From the NCBI GenBank assembly GCA_013396755.1, contig VWZF01004022.1, positions 588,294-652,293 of the forward strand: DNA of 64,000 nucleotides, written 5' to 3'. The stretch's first letter is position 1; every line of letters starts with the position of its first letter. Below are positions 11,724 through 23,300 of the stretch, one piece after another. The stretch is from Sclerurus mexicanus (Eukaryota; Chordata; Aves; Passeriformes; Furnariidae). Both the position numbers and the translations under genes were made by a program. The notes beneath the pieces are model-generated. The model saw only the letters and a program-made list of their open reading frames with translations. It was not told where the DNA came from and ran no database searches.

Positions 11724-14700
11724 CTTGAGCTTTCAAGATGTGCCACCTGTTCTCCAAAATCTGCTTTAAATACTTTAGGAAAAGACAGGGGTGCTGGCAG
11801 GGCCCATAGCAGGATACAGTTTGTAAGCTGGATGATCCCTTAGCTTCTTTTCAGACCTTGTAAAAGGTAGTGCTGTGTTTCATCTTCATCCGCAAAAGGA
11901 AATTGAAAAAATCTGCCCTTTCCTGTCCGTCAGGCTGGTGCTGGTGTAGTGAAATATAGGAGGGAGAGGTTGCTGCTTCTCTCCCAGCCTGCTTGAAAAG
12001 CTTTGTTTTCCCCATAACACACTGGGGGAAAGATCTGGGCAGCAGGTGTTTGGCTGAATGAGGTTTCTGTTATTGTATTTGTGTACGTGTGTGTGTGTGT
12101 GTATACATAGCCTGTTTGGAGGAGAAGAGAAATACAGCAAGAGAAAGACGACAGACTCAGTTGCTTCGTGTTATGTCCCAGTGACGTGACTGAGAGTGAG
12201 CACAGGGGTGAGGAAACTCCTCCAGGAAAGAGCCACTTACTTGTGCCTGATGATCAGTAGGAGAGAGGAGCAAGGGAGAGAGATGACAGTGCTGCAGAGG
12301 GCAGGATTGGTGCAACAGCAGCTGAATAGTGGGAAAGCTTTGCACGCATCAGGGCAGGTCACAGTGCTGTTCTTGGGGTGTGGGGGTCAGTGTAACTGCG
12401 AGATGTCGTGGCTGCACGGAGTTCACTGCTGCAGGTGCCTGTGGGCACAACCAGCTGGGTAAATGGGTTGGTGGATGTGTGCTTCACAAGGCTTTTCTCC
12501 CGGAGAAAGGTGGCAGGTGTTGTCTCTGTTTTACAGGGAGAAAAGGGGGGTGGTGGTGGTGGTGGTGTTCAACGTGATGTGGCAATCCAGGGACAGAGCC
12601 AAGGAAGGAATCCGTGTCTCTCCTGAGTTGTCTCTGGTGCCGCGTCCTTAGGCAGAGGCGCTGCATGATCTGCCTGTTTCACACAGTTCCACCTCCAAAT
12701 TGTTCAGGTGAGACTGCTCATACTGCCTGGTTCCCTCTGGCTTTCTGGAGAAAGGAGCATGGGGAATAAGCTCAGCAACAGAATTACACAGGAGGAGACT
12801 TCATGATAAATCTCTCTCACAGACCCTGGATGTCAACCTGGAATAAGCTTTAGCTGGTTGTTTTTTACTGTCTCCTGACCGGACACTCAATGTATTTGTA
12901 AAGTTCTTCCTTTTAATAGGCTGGTGTTGGTGCTCACCCTCTTCTTAGTTTACTTTTCATACTCACAGTATGTGACACTGAGTTCTGGGTCAGATGGGGA
13001 GACACAAATACAAAGTGTGTAGGGTCTGTTCTGTGGTCCTGGTTCACAGGAGTTATTTGCTGCAGTCTGAGTGGGTACTTCACTGAGGAAGTGTGTCTGT
13101 GCATTGTAATGTGCCACTGCTTCTGAAATACCCAAACAGAGGATGAGATGGGTGCTGGTTAAGCAGAATTGGTTGCCCTTTAAGAAAGGAATTTACTGTA
13201 ATTATACTGAAGCTACATACTGTTCCAAATATGTGTATGTACCCATAGAAAGTCTGTGCAAACATACACAGATTCATATTTCAGGTTCAGTTTATTATCT
13301 TTCCTACCACTAATCTAAACAGACCTAAATTTCCCGTTGGAACCTGTGTAGCCTAATTGCTGTGTCTCCTGAAGGGCTCAGGTACCTCTGACCGGGTCTG
13401 GTTTCAGTCTTGCTAGAGCAGTGCCAGTTTGGGTTCTGACTCGTGTTGTGTTCTGTTCTGGCAAAAGCTGTACTGGGAATATTAGTTTGTGTCAATGTCT
13501 CAAGTGAAAGGAGCTCCACGTGCACGGGAATCATCCTTTTAACAGAGTAATAGATCCCATATTTTCCTCCTGTAGCTGCAGCTCGACTGGGATGGTTCCC
13601 TCAGCACAGCTTTAGGCACAGTCTCCTGGTGAGACAGGAGACCCACAAAAATAGCTCCGTAGCTCCTCAGTAGTGCATTGAAGAAATTGACATGCTTTCA
13701 TTTAAGAGAAACAGACATTCAAAAGTTTATTTTGTTTCCAGAGATTAAGATTCCAGAAATTAAGATTTCACTGCAAGAACATGATGTTTCATCATAAAAC
13801 CTTAGCAAGGCGATTATCAACACTTCCAGTGTTCCAAAACCAGATTTCCAGTCAAAGATGTTGTTCAGTGATATATGTTTTAATTTCTTCTGAAGGATTT
13901 AATGTTTATGATACTTTGGGAGAGAGAGGCATCTGGCTGGTTCTGTTTCAGGGAGCATGTGGGTGAGCCCTGTGAGATTGTGAAGAGCTGCACATGGACC
14001 TGGTAGGAATGGGGGGAGATGGAAAGTCGTGAAGGAGGGATTGCTGATCTCAGTGGTGCATCTGTGCAGGGAGCTCAGGCTGGGTTCTACAGTCCAATGT
14101 CATAAATACATTAATACTGACTGCATGCTTGTGTTTGCAAGAGTTGTGCTATTTACATTATTAATGTTAATAAATGCATCCTGCTGATGTGCACATTGGC
14201 AATACAGAAGTACAGAACACTGGGTATAGTTATGCTTAACAGTGCTAAATGCCTTTTTCTGTACTTGAAGAGCTGTTCCAGGCCAGCTGATCTGGGAACA
14301 GATGAAGCTGGTGGAGTTTTGAGCTCTGGGTCGTACTTTGATGTTAGCAGATTTGGGAGATTAGCTGGCAAGCTCTTTCCATTGCAAAAGCATGTCAGAA
14401 CAACTTGCTGCTAAGGGATCCAGAGCTGTGTGGTCTGAGGCAAACCCAGCACAAGGCAGAGTCTGCCGGTTACAGGAGCTGGTGTTTCAGCAGTTCCAGC
14501 TTTGCTGGAAGGGAAGTTCCAGCTGGGAAGAAATTGTACCTTGTGCATGCAAGTGTTGTGGCCACAGCTGAGGTTTGTAGCTGTGGAAGTGCGAGCATAG
14601 CTGGTCCTTCAGAGCTCCTCGTGTGGGACTTGGATGCCAAATTGCTGTCAGTTTTCAAAGGGAGTTGAGTGTACAAACCTCTTGGACATCACTAGAAACC

Positions 14701-16340
14701 TTGGCCTGCAAGATTTATGAGGTTTTCCGTGTCATTTTCCTGGGATATGATGCCTTGAGAGGGACATGCAACCATACAGAGACACTGACATGTCTTAAGG
14801 AGGAGTTTTCTGCCTCACCTGTAACTTCATCTGTTTATGGTCCTTGTCCCCTTTGCTGCTGCTGGTGATGCAGGAGGCTCTGTGCCTGCCTTGTTCTCTT
14901 TTCAAGCTCCTCTCAATCAGTTCAGAAGACCTGGACATCAGCAAAGAAGAAGGAAGGGAAACCTCCTTTCCCAGAGGCATCTCACTGTGCTGACCTCTAC
15001 TCATTAGAGCAATCAGGACTTTGGCACACCTCCAGGTTCTCTGAGCTACCAGCATTTGGATATTTTATTGCAGAAGCCAGCTACTTGAAGGTAGTGTTGC
15101 ACACCCAAGGGGCCAGTGGCCAGGGGATCTCTCCAGGGCGAGGTATACTCTGCTCAGGTATAGATTTCCTAATTTTGACTTTTCTCTTGGCCAAGTAGAA
15201 AGCTGCAACCCAAAATTCGTGACTTCTGTCATGTGCGTCTGTTTGAGCTGGGAAGGTATTGTGGCTGACACGTGGTTTCAGAGTTTGTAAAGTCTCGCTC
15301 TGAAAAACCAGATGTGGAGAGAACAAGGACACCTGGCAGCTTGTGCTGGCTGAGAGCAGTGGCTCGGTGCACTCTGGCCCCTTAAATCACTGTCACTTCC
15401 TCGTGGAGGAACATACATGGTCACAGTGAAGCTTTTAATTATAAATCCCATACACATCATTTGTTTCCATGCTCTCTCTGCAGACCCCTCTCCAGAGCCC
15501 TTAGGCTGGGAGGGGAGGCTTTGGAATGGGATTCTGGTTTTGGCTTTGCTAGTGGTGGGCAAACTGGGAATTCAGTTTTGCCTCTCAGTGATTGTTTCTC
15601 CAAGTCAAAAAAAGTTTCTTTATAATCCCTGAGACCTGTCTGGCAAACAGATAAAGCTCTTATAAAATCTCTTTTCAATGTATGCTGCATTTTGGTCATA
15701 AAACAAGCAAGTTGTTCTGGCTCCTGGAATTCCAGTTCTTTCTTTAGTATTTCTTTCATTGTGTGGTTGAACCATAATGAAATCCACTGAAAAAAAAAAA
15801 GTGTATTTTCCATTATAGCTGCCATGTGGTCTTATTGCTAATTTTTAATTAGTTGAGATGGTTTCATGCACAGTTTATTTGCAGTAAGGAAGGAGACTGA
15901 GAGCTGGATGAGGAGACGTCTGTATAGAGGCATGGTGTCTTTTTTACTGTCTTTAAATAGAAAAATGTGTAATCCTCAGAAATTGTCATTCCACTAGGTC
16001 TGTTTGGCAGATGTATGTCTGTATGTGTGCAATTAAACAGATGCAGACACTTCTGTCATTTTAAAATAGAATAGTGTTGTTTGCTCACTGGCTTGCCTAG
16101 TCCAGCAGATGGATTTGGAGGCTTTGCAAAACTGACTGGATTTTCTTCAGAAGTGATAGAATAGGAGAAGGTACCAGGACATCCAGGCTTGCGTTTGCTG
16201 CTTACCATTCTCCCTCAGGAGCAGGGCCATAAAATTGTACCTCGGGGTTAGTTTGCCTTCTTCCCTGTGTGCGGCTCCCAGTGTTGTTACAGGGGATTGG
16301 TTCCATTGGAAAATTAGGCAGAAATGCCTTCTCTGCCTCA
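11724..16340. other. Intron 1 sequence, no gene seen
   Basis: Only short chance open frames occur. A (GT)n run lies at about 12080-12103 and a (GGT)n run at about 12545-12567. I find no other repeat or exon I can support. Confidence 0.5.
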
Positions 16341-16344
16341 GTGT

Positions 16345-16433
16345 TTAGTGATGGACTTGGCAGTGCTGGGGTATCAGTGGGACTCAATGATCTTGGAGGT
16401 CTTTTCAAACCTAAAAGATTCCATGATTTAAAT
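16345..16433 (+). mobile_element. CR1 3' end fragment, short and decayed
   Basis: Sequence of the type TGATGGACTTGGCAGTGCTG, followed by GGACTCAATGATCTTGGAGG, TCTTTTCAAACCTAAAAGAT and a degraded ATTCCATGATTT tail, matches the CR1 3' end on the + strand. It lies about 50 bp from a second CR1 piece in the opposite orientation, so the two come from separate insertions. Confidence 0.85.
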
Positions 16434-16484
16434 GGAGAGTCAAGATCCCTGTCAGACCAAGTCTATAGCGTTACTATTCTATAC

Positions 16485-17300
16485 CGAGGACTGAGGCAAA
16501 GAAAGCAGTAAGTACTACAGCCTTTTTCACTCTGTGTTTCCTCACATCCAGTAAAGGGTGGAGATTTTCCTCAGCCCTCCTTTTATTGCTGATGCAGTTA
16601 TATAAACATTCTTTATTTACCTTTGTAGCAGTAGCCAGAGTAAATTCCAGGTGGGCTTTGGCCCTTCTAATTTTCTCCCCACTTAACCTCCTGGCATCCT
16701 TGTGATGCCTAAATTCCTGTAAAAAACCTCTCAAAACAACACTAGTAGAGAGAGAGAGAGATAGATAGCCTTTATTGGAAAAAAATTATAAAACTCCTTA
16801 GGCATCACTTGCAGTCCTCCTGAGTTGCCTGTCCTTCCAAACAGCAAGTCCAGCTTGGCACCTTCCCTAGCTGGCTTCTAGAGTATTTCATGTGCCTCTT
16901 CATCCTGGCTGGGTGGTCTGTAGCAGACTCCCACCAGGATATCTGCCTCGTTGGCCTTCCCCCTGATTTTTGCCCATGAGCACTCGTCCCTATTGTCACC
17001 ATCACTGAGCTCTAGACAATCCAAACCCTCCCTCACATACAGGGCTACCTCATCACCTCTCCTGCCTTCCTCTTATCCCTCTCTCCTTCAGTGATCCTCG
17101 CTAACTCCTGTGCAAGGATCCTTTTCGCTCTCTGAGGCAGGTGCACCCCCTCTGTGTCATGTAAACTGCCCCATGACCAAAAAAACCCAAAACTCTGCTC
17201 GTGACACCAGACTGGGAGCCAGGTATCGATCTGCTGGCTCTTCCTGTTACTTCCCTCATCATTCTCTGCACCTGGGAGGACAGGTAATGAAATTAAGTAA
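16485..17300 (-). mobile_element. CR1 coding fragment: ORF1 esterase tail joined to internally deleted ORF2
   Basis: Read on the minus strand from 17300 down, the segment first shows the C-terminal part of the CR1 ORF1 esterase-like domain (QIDTWLPVWC, then EGVHLPQRAKRILAQELAR near 17050-17240). It then gives ORF2 endonuclease pieces: VALYVREGLDCLEL, IRGKANEADILVGVCYRPP, and GAKLDLLF in another frame. Next come GQATQED near 16808-16840 and the endonuclease-RT linker (EKIRRAKAH, NCISNKRRAEENLHPLLD, FFASV) down to about 16490. Comparison with CR1 as I know it suggests at least three internal deletions and frameshifts, so it is a dead copy. A 105-bp element interrupts it at 16703-16807. Confidence 0.85.
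16703..16807 (-). mobile_element. 105-bp inserted element with TG...CA ends, nested in CR1
   Basis: The ends are perfect 10-bp inverted repeats, TGATGCCTAA at 16703-16712 and TTAGGCATCA at 16798-16807. They are flanked by a direct 4-bp duplication, CTTG, at 16699-16702 and 16808-16811. Taking out the element and one CTTG rejoins the CR1 ORF2 frame at its expected linker, so the insertion boundaries are firm. On the minus strand it contains TATAA and then AATAAA about 20 bp later, plus a (GA/CT)n run at 16746-16760. TG...CA ends with 4-bp duplication suit a very short LTR-type element; a MITE-like DNA element is the alternative. I do not recognise the family and saw no second copy. Confidence 0.75.
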
Positions 17301-20300
17301 TTAAATAAGCAGGTATGATGGAGCGCTGTCATTGGGAAACTGGATTTTAATTGTCATGCTTCAAATGGTCCTGCTGCGCGAGGAGCAAACCAGATGCCTG
17401 TGCAGCAGGTCTGATGCTGTCTGCCACACACACTGGTATGGGTTTATTTTTGCATGTGGAAGTGAAGAAGCAATCACAACTCACCTCATCTAATGCAGCA
17501 ATAGTCCAGCTTCAAGCTGGACCTTGGGAGGTCCTTTCCATTTCTGCCTGAGATAACTGGGCGCTTGTGAGTTTTTCCTCTGGCTGCTCTCACAGGTTCA
17601 GACTAAGAAATTCCCTCTTGACAGCTTTCAATGTGCCTGAACACACTCCTGTCTTGCAAAGACCCCCTTGTACTGCAGCGTTGCAGCTGTAGCTGCATTA
17701 ACAGAGTGAGGGGCCATGGTTTAAACCCTCTCTTTGGATCCTCGGTGTCATTTAGCTTTGGATCAGTTTGAGAAAATAAACTGTGGGTGGGTGTTGCTCT
17801 GCTGGTGTCAGTAGTAAGAAGATTTAGAGGGCTAGGAGCTGTGTTAGACCTAGGCATGGCTCTGACATTTAAGGTGTTTGTTTTACACTGCCTTTCCAAC
17901 TGTTTGTTTCTGATCCCTCAATTCCTGTCATTTGTGTGTTAACAAACAATTCACAGGTACCAGCGTTTACAAAGCTAGTTACCAAGCAGAGGGGAGAGAA
18001 AACAGCTGCAAACTGAAATAAGTGAGGTTCAGCCTGGACAAAGGGGAAGTGTCTCATGCTGGGAACTGTGAAGCAGAGGGACAGGATGCCTAGAGAGTTG
18101 GTGCAGCCTCCATTCTTAGAGGTTTTAAGATGTGATACGATAAAACCCTGAGTAACTTGGTCTGGTTTCAGAGCTGACCCCTCTTGGAGGAGGAGGTTCA
18201 GCTGCAGACCTCCTGAGGTCATTTCCACCCTGAATTGCCCACTGATGTTATGTGGCTCCCTGGCATGTTAGTTGCTTCAAAGGCTGGAGTAAGGACATTT
18301 CTTAGACAGCGTGAAGTCTGTGGCTTAATGATTTATGAGCATGGGAATGCAATGTTGTGCGGAGGGACTGTGCTTCTCATCACAGCCCTTTTACTTGAGG
18401 TCCTGGTAAAAGTGCAGTATTTTTTCTGTCTTTTTTGCCTGTCTAAGCTTTCAGTGAGGAGGAGGAGAGCACGGATTTCACTGTGCTGCTGCTCTGGCTG
18501 CTTCTGTAGTGAGGGTGAGTTGGAAAGGCTGTGTAGTTAGAAAGCTGTTTTGGGGATGACCTGTAATTGAGCTTGAAAGTCTTTAAGATGTCTAGCACAA
18601 CTGAGACACCACCTTTTCTAGCTCATAGGACCTGGTATTACCAGTGCAAAGGCTTTAAAAGAGAGCACAGAAGGCTAGAACTGCAAATCCCATAAAACCT
18701 TAGTGTACTAAGTAAGCGAATAATAACACCTGTGGGTCTTTTTGGTACTTGGTGAAATGTAACATTGGCTTGTGCTTTGGGCTTGTTTTGATTTGATTCT
18801 TTGGCTGGCTGTTGGTTCATGATTTCATTTTGATAACCCTTGAGGGCTCTGCTTGGGAGAGTGAACTGGAATGGCATTGGGAGCCTTGGGCACCACTCAT
18901 GCCACACAGTCCTCAGCAGCTCCATCAGGACATGTTGGTGGCTGTTTCTTACTTAAACATGGCAGACTTAAACATCTAAATGCTTTTAGGGCAGCCAATA
19001 TCTCCCCTGTACCTTCCCCTCCTGGACTAGCTTTAATCTGATAGGGGGCTCTGAGTTCCAGACTCTCTTGTTCTGTGAGGTCTGCAGTGCTTACCACTGA
19101 AGTGCTTGTCTTCACAGGCTCCTCTGGTGCTCAAAGCAACAAGCAAAATAATTTGCCCCATATGTCATGTCTGGAAACAATTGGGAAAACTCCTTGCATG
19201 AGCGACTGCAGTTTATGGTCCATTGAAAACTGTTGAGTGTTTAGGTGAAAGCTTCTAGACTGGAGCACAGCCTGTCCCTCCATTGGTCCTGTGTTTAAGT
19301 GAACAGAAAACTAGTATTTACTAGCGAACCCTCAACTGCACATATAGTTGCTATATGTGAGTGTTTTTCAGGGTTTGCCTTGTCGTTCTGGGTGACGTTT
19401 GGGCCCCTCCAGGGATCAGGCATGTGCACTTCTTGTGGTCTGCAGAATCATTTATCTCTGCTTATTCTTCCTGTAGAACCATGTTGCACAAGGACAAAAA
19501 GTTGCTTTCTTAGAAATGCCAAGTCATAGCCGGTGGCCCCCTGTCCATCTGGCTGAAGTTTGTGTGCCAGGCTCTGTGCTGTCAGCTGGAGGAGCCTTGC
19601 CATTACTGCTCGTGCTCACCTGCCATCAGTGCCTTCAGAAGTGAGTCTCTTACTCTGTACTTCTCTTGAAATGTCCAGAAGAACAAGCAACATGAAATGT
19701 TTTCATATTTGTACAATAGTCTGTGGTGTTGGTAACCTTTTCGTGCCTTTGTGCGACAGATACGGGGAGAGCAGGAAGCTGAAGCAGGTAACACTGCTTG
19801 GGCACTTAACTGAGGGAGGTTCATTCGTGTACCTGCCCACAAATGAAGTGTCAAACCGTGAGGAGGAGGTGGCAAGGAGTCAGGGCAGGGGTGGAAAGCA
19901 GCTCACTCGTGAAATGTGTCAGCACGAGCTGCAGTAGTGGCTTTTTGTGGTGCCAAGTGTTCTGCTCCATAAAGCTTGCACAGTTGGATATGTGTGCGTG
20001 GCATCAGAGGTAGAGCTTGTGGGAGGCAGTAAATTGAAGTGCTGCTTTCTCCCAGGTTTCTTCATGGTGCAGAAGACAAGAAGTGAACGGATGGATTAGG
20101 CATCTCTATTCCAGAGTGGTGCTGTGAGCTCCTGCTGTCTCTCCTTAGTGATTTGCTTGGACTGCACCCATTAAATCTGGGTACCTTAAGTAGTGAGTTG
20201 ATTCTGGTTTCTGAAGTTGCTTTTAAAGGCTAAAGAAGTCTTGTTTGGTGCTGGGCTCCTTGTGGAAACCAGTCTGCTTCTTGGACATGGATGTGCCATT

Positions 20301-23300
20301 CCCTACCTGCTTGTGCCCATCACCTTTGGTTGTAGGAGCACACAAAACCCTTGGAGATTACTATATGAGAATGCAGTATTTCATTGAGAACTGATGACAG
20401 TAAATTTAAAATGCCTTGCAGGTTCTCTGCTGTGGCTGGATACAGGCTTGAAGTCTCCTTCAGTCTTTTCCTCTTCTCATCAGCCTTTTCCTTTCCCTTT
20501 GTTCTCACATGTCAGATTTGACTCCACACCCTTCTTTCTGCTGGAAGTTGTCCTGGTGCTTTGGGAGAACACCACTCTCCACGATTTCTTTGTGGGAAGA
20601 AATGACCCTTGGCACATTGGGAGTGCATTGCAGCTGGGGGAGGCTGAGAAAGCATGTTTTCCCCATTTTCAGGTGGAATTTGTGTGCAGAAGGAGAGTGT
20701 AGCTTTCCCTAGCTGTTTTTAGGGTTCTCTCAAGATGAAGTTCTTGCCTGGCTTTTCCTAGCTGGAAAACTTCAGGATTGAAGCAATCTGTTTACAAGTT
20801 CAGGACAAAGCAAGTGCCAAAGCTCATGTCCTGGAGTGTAGAAGCTGTAGAGTTGTGATGTGTGTTATGCTAGTGCTTGGGAGAGCTGGATACCCATCTA
20901 TCACTTTTGTAGGTGTAACGTTATATGTACTTGAAAATACCATTCTTGTCCATGTCTATTTCTGCTGGTTTGGGTTTTTTTTGGTTGGCTTCCCCCTCCC
21001 ACTCCCAGCACTGGTGTTTGTTTGTCTACGCAGTGAAAATTAACTCTATTATTTTTCTCCTTTCTTATCTGGTTAGTTTCCAGGCACACTGTCTCCCCCA
21101 GTTTGTGCCGGAATGTGGCTTCTGCAACCACTGGTGCCACCAGAAGGGAAGGGGTGAGTGGCAGCTGGGGATGGAGGTGAAGTCTGGAGTGTCCCTCTGC
21201 TGACAGTGTGGATCCCTCCCTGCCTGGTGAACAACTGTGGCCTGAGGCAATAATGAAAGAAATGAGAAACAGAGACTTAACAGCAAAGTGATGAATTCCA
21301 AGTTTGACTTTTAGCTTTAGTTTCACAGCTCTCTGTATTACAGCCTTTTCCTAAAAATTGCCTTTAGCTTTAGTTTTTGCTTTTTTTCAGGTCTTTGTAC
21401 TTCCATTTCTTTAGGTACCATTGTGAGTGCCTTGTCTGTCTGCTGAGGCATATAAATAATTTCCTTTATTACCGCAGTTCTGCTTTGAATGCAGTCCCTT
21501 GGTACTGTGCCTTTATGTGGATTTGGTCAAGTCTTTGCCTTTGATCTGCCTGGGATTATTAATTCTCTGTGATAATTAATGAAGGCTTTGTGTTTCTCCT
21601 GCAGTCTCCATCAAAAGATCTCAGAGCCTTTTGTAAATGTGATCAGTAATGCAGCAGCAGACTGGTGAGTTGTGAGTGTGGTTTGTCTCTAGCAGAGAAT
21701 CTCAGTGTAGCAGCATTTGAAATCATTCAGCACAACAGTAGTTTTTCTTCAGAAATGCCAGCTTTTGTAAAACTTCCTCTGGTTAAATGTTCCTAGAAGG
21801 CTTAGAGTTTTGCAGGTGACTTTTTCTGAAAGAGTTTAGGCTGTCAGGTGGAAATTCTGTGTGTGCAGGGCTGTGCATGTTGGTCTTCCCTCACCAAGGA
21901 CCTGTTACCTTCTGGTCTGGCGCTTCCCATGGGAAGCTGTTACCTGATGTTTTATGCAAGATCTGGCTGCTTTATCAGGGGGATTTGTCCTGTGTCCACA
22001 TCTCCTATGAGATGTGAGGGAGCGAGGGTTGTGTCACTGGTCAGCAAGGGATGGGAAGGGTCTTGCTTATGGGCTTTCTATTTTGGGAATAATTATCTGA
22101 ACTCTTAGGATGTGAGCTATAGGTGAGTCACTGCCTGGAAAAGTGCAGCTGGTCACGGTTTTGTCTTTGGGAATAGCAAGGAAACTTGGGAAGCCTTTGG
22201 AGGCAGGCAGAGCCTCCCGTGCAGCGTGAGTTACGTGGTCACTGCACGTTTCCCGTCTGTGTGCTGCTCCACCAAGCAGGATGACAAACTTACTTAACAA
22301 ATCATCTGTAGCGGAGCCAAGGCTAACAAAGCACTCTAAGAGCTTCCAAAGCCCGGGTTTAATCCTGAGATGGAAATGCATCATGTCAGAGCTGTGGTCA
22401 GCCAGCACTGAGGAGCCAGCCCAGCACTGGCTGAATGGGAAGGAAAGCAGCACGCACAGAACCCCGTGATCAGTGTCACGACAGCTGCTGCTTTCTGCAG
22501 GGTGGGATTCAGCCTTGCAGTCAGAAATAACCAGAGCTAAAATTAAGTAGCCTTTGCCATCTGTTTTTGTGAGACGCAGAGGCTCATGGTCAGTTTTCTA
22601 ATAACAAGGCAGTGAATGGCAAAGGCTTAAGTGAACTATGCTGTTATTGGTATCTTAAAATTACACTAAGATTATTAATAGTGAAGGTAGAAAGGATCAA
22701 ACTGTTGATATCAGCCTGCTCTTTCTCTTAAAAAGGAGAAAGCAGGGACATCTCTTCTTTTTATAGCGCTCCTGCTGACTTCAAGGGCTGCTTCCTGACT
22801 TTGCAGAAGTCCTTGGCAGCTCTGGTGGCACCTCCAACTTTCTGCAGCTGATTGCTTCTGTTGTGTGCACTTTATGTGCAATCCCATGCTCTGAGGCAGC
22901 CTGCCTGGCTTACAGATGGAGTGCTGGGGAGCATGTGTCTATGTCGTCTGCTCATTCTATTAATTCATTTGAAGGGCCAGCACAGCTTCCAGTGTGACTA
23001 AACCATGTTCACTGCTGACGCTGCCAGGAGATTGTCGAAGCATCAGAGGGATGCCAGGAGCCCTGGCTGCTTTCCTGGGGACCAGTAGAGAAGTGACCTT
23101 TTATGTGTGCATTTAAATTTCTAGCTGAGGGCAAAATGTAAGGTTTTTGCTGAAAGCCTTGACCACTTGCCCGTCCCTTGTTGCATTTTGATTTTGGTAG
23201 TGCTGGCTGATGGAGTGCTGAGGTTGTTCAGAGGGCTGGTGCTGCCTCTTAATTGAGGATCTGCTCAGAGAGGAGATGTCCAGCCAGAAGGGAGGGAGGG

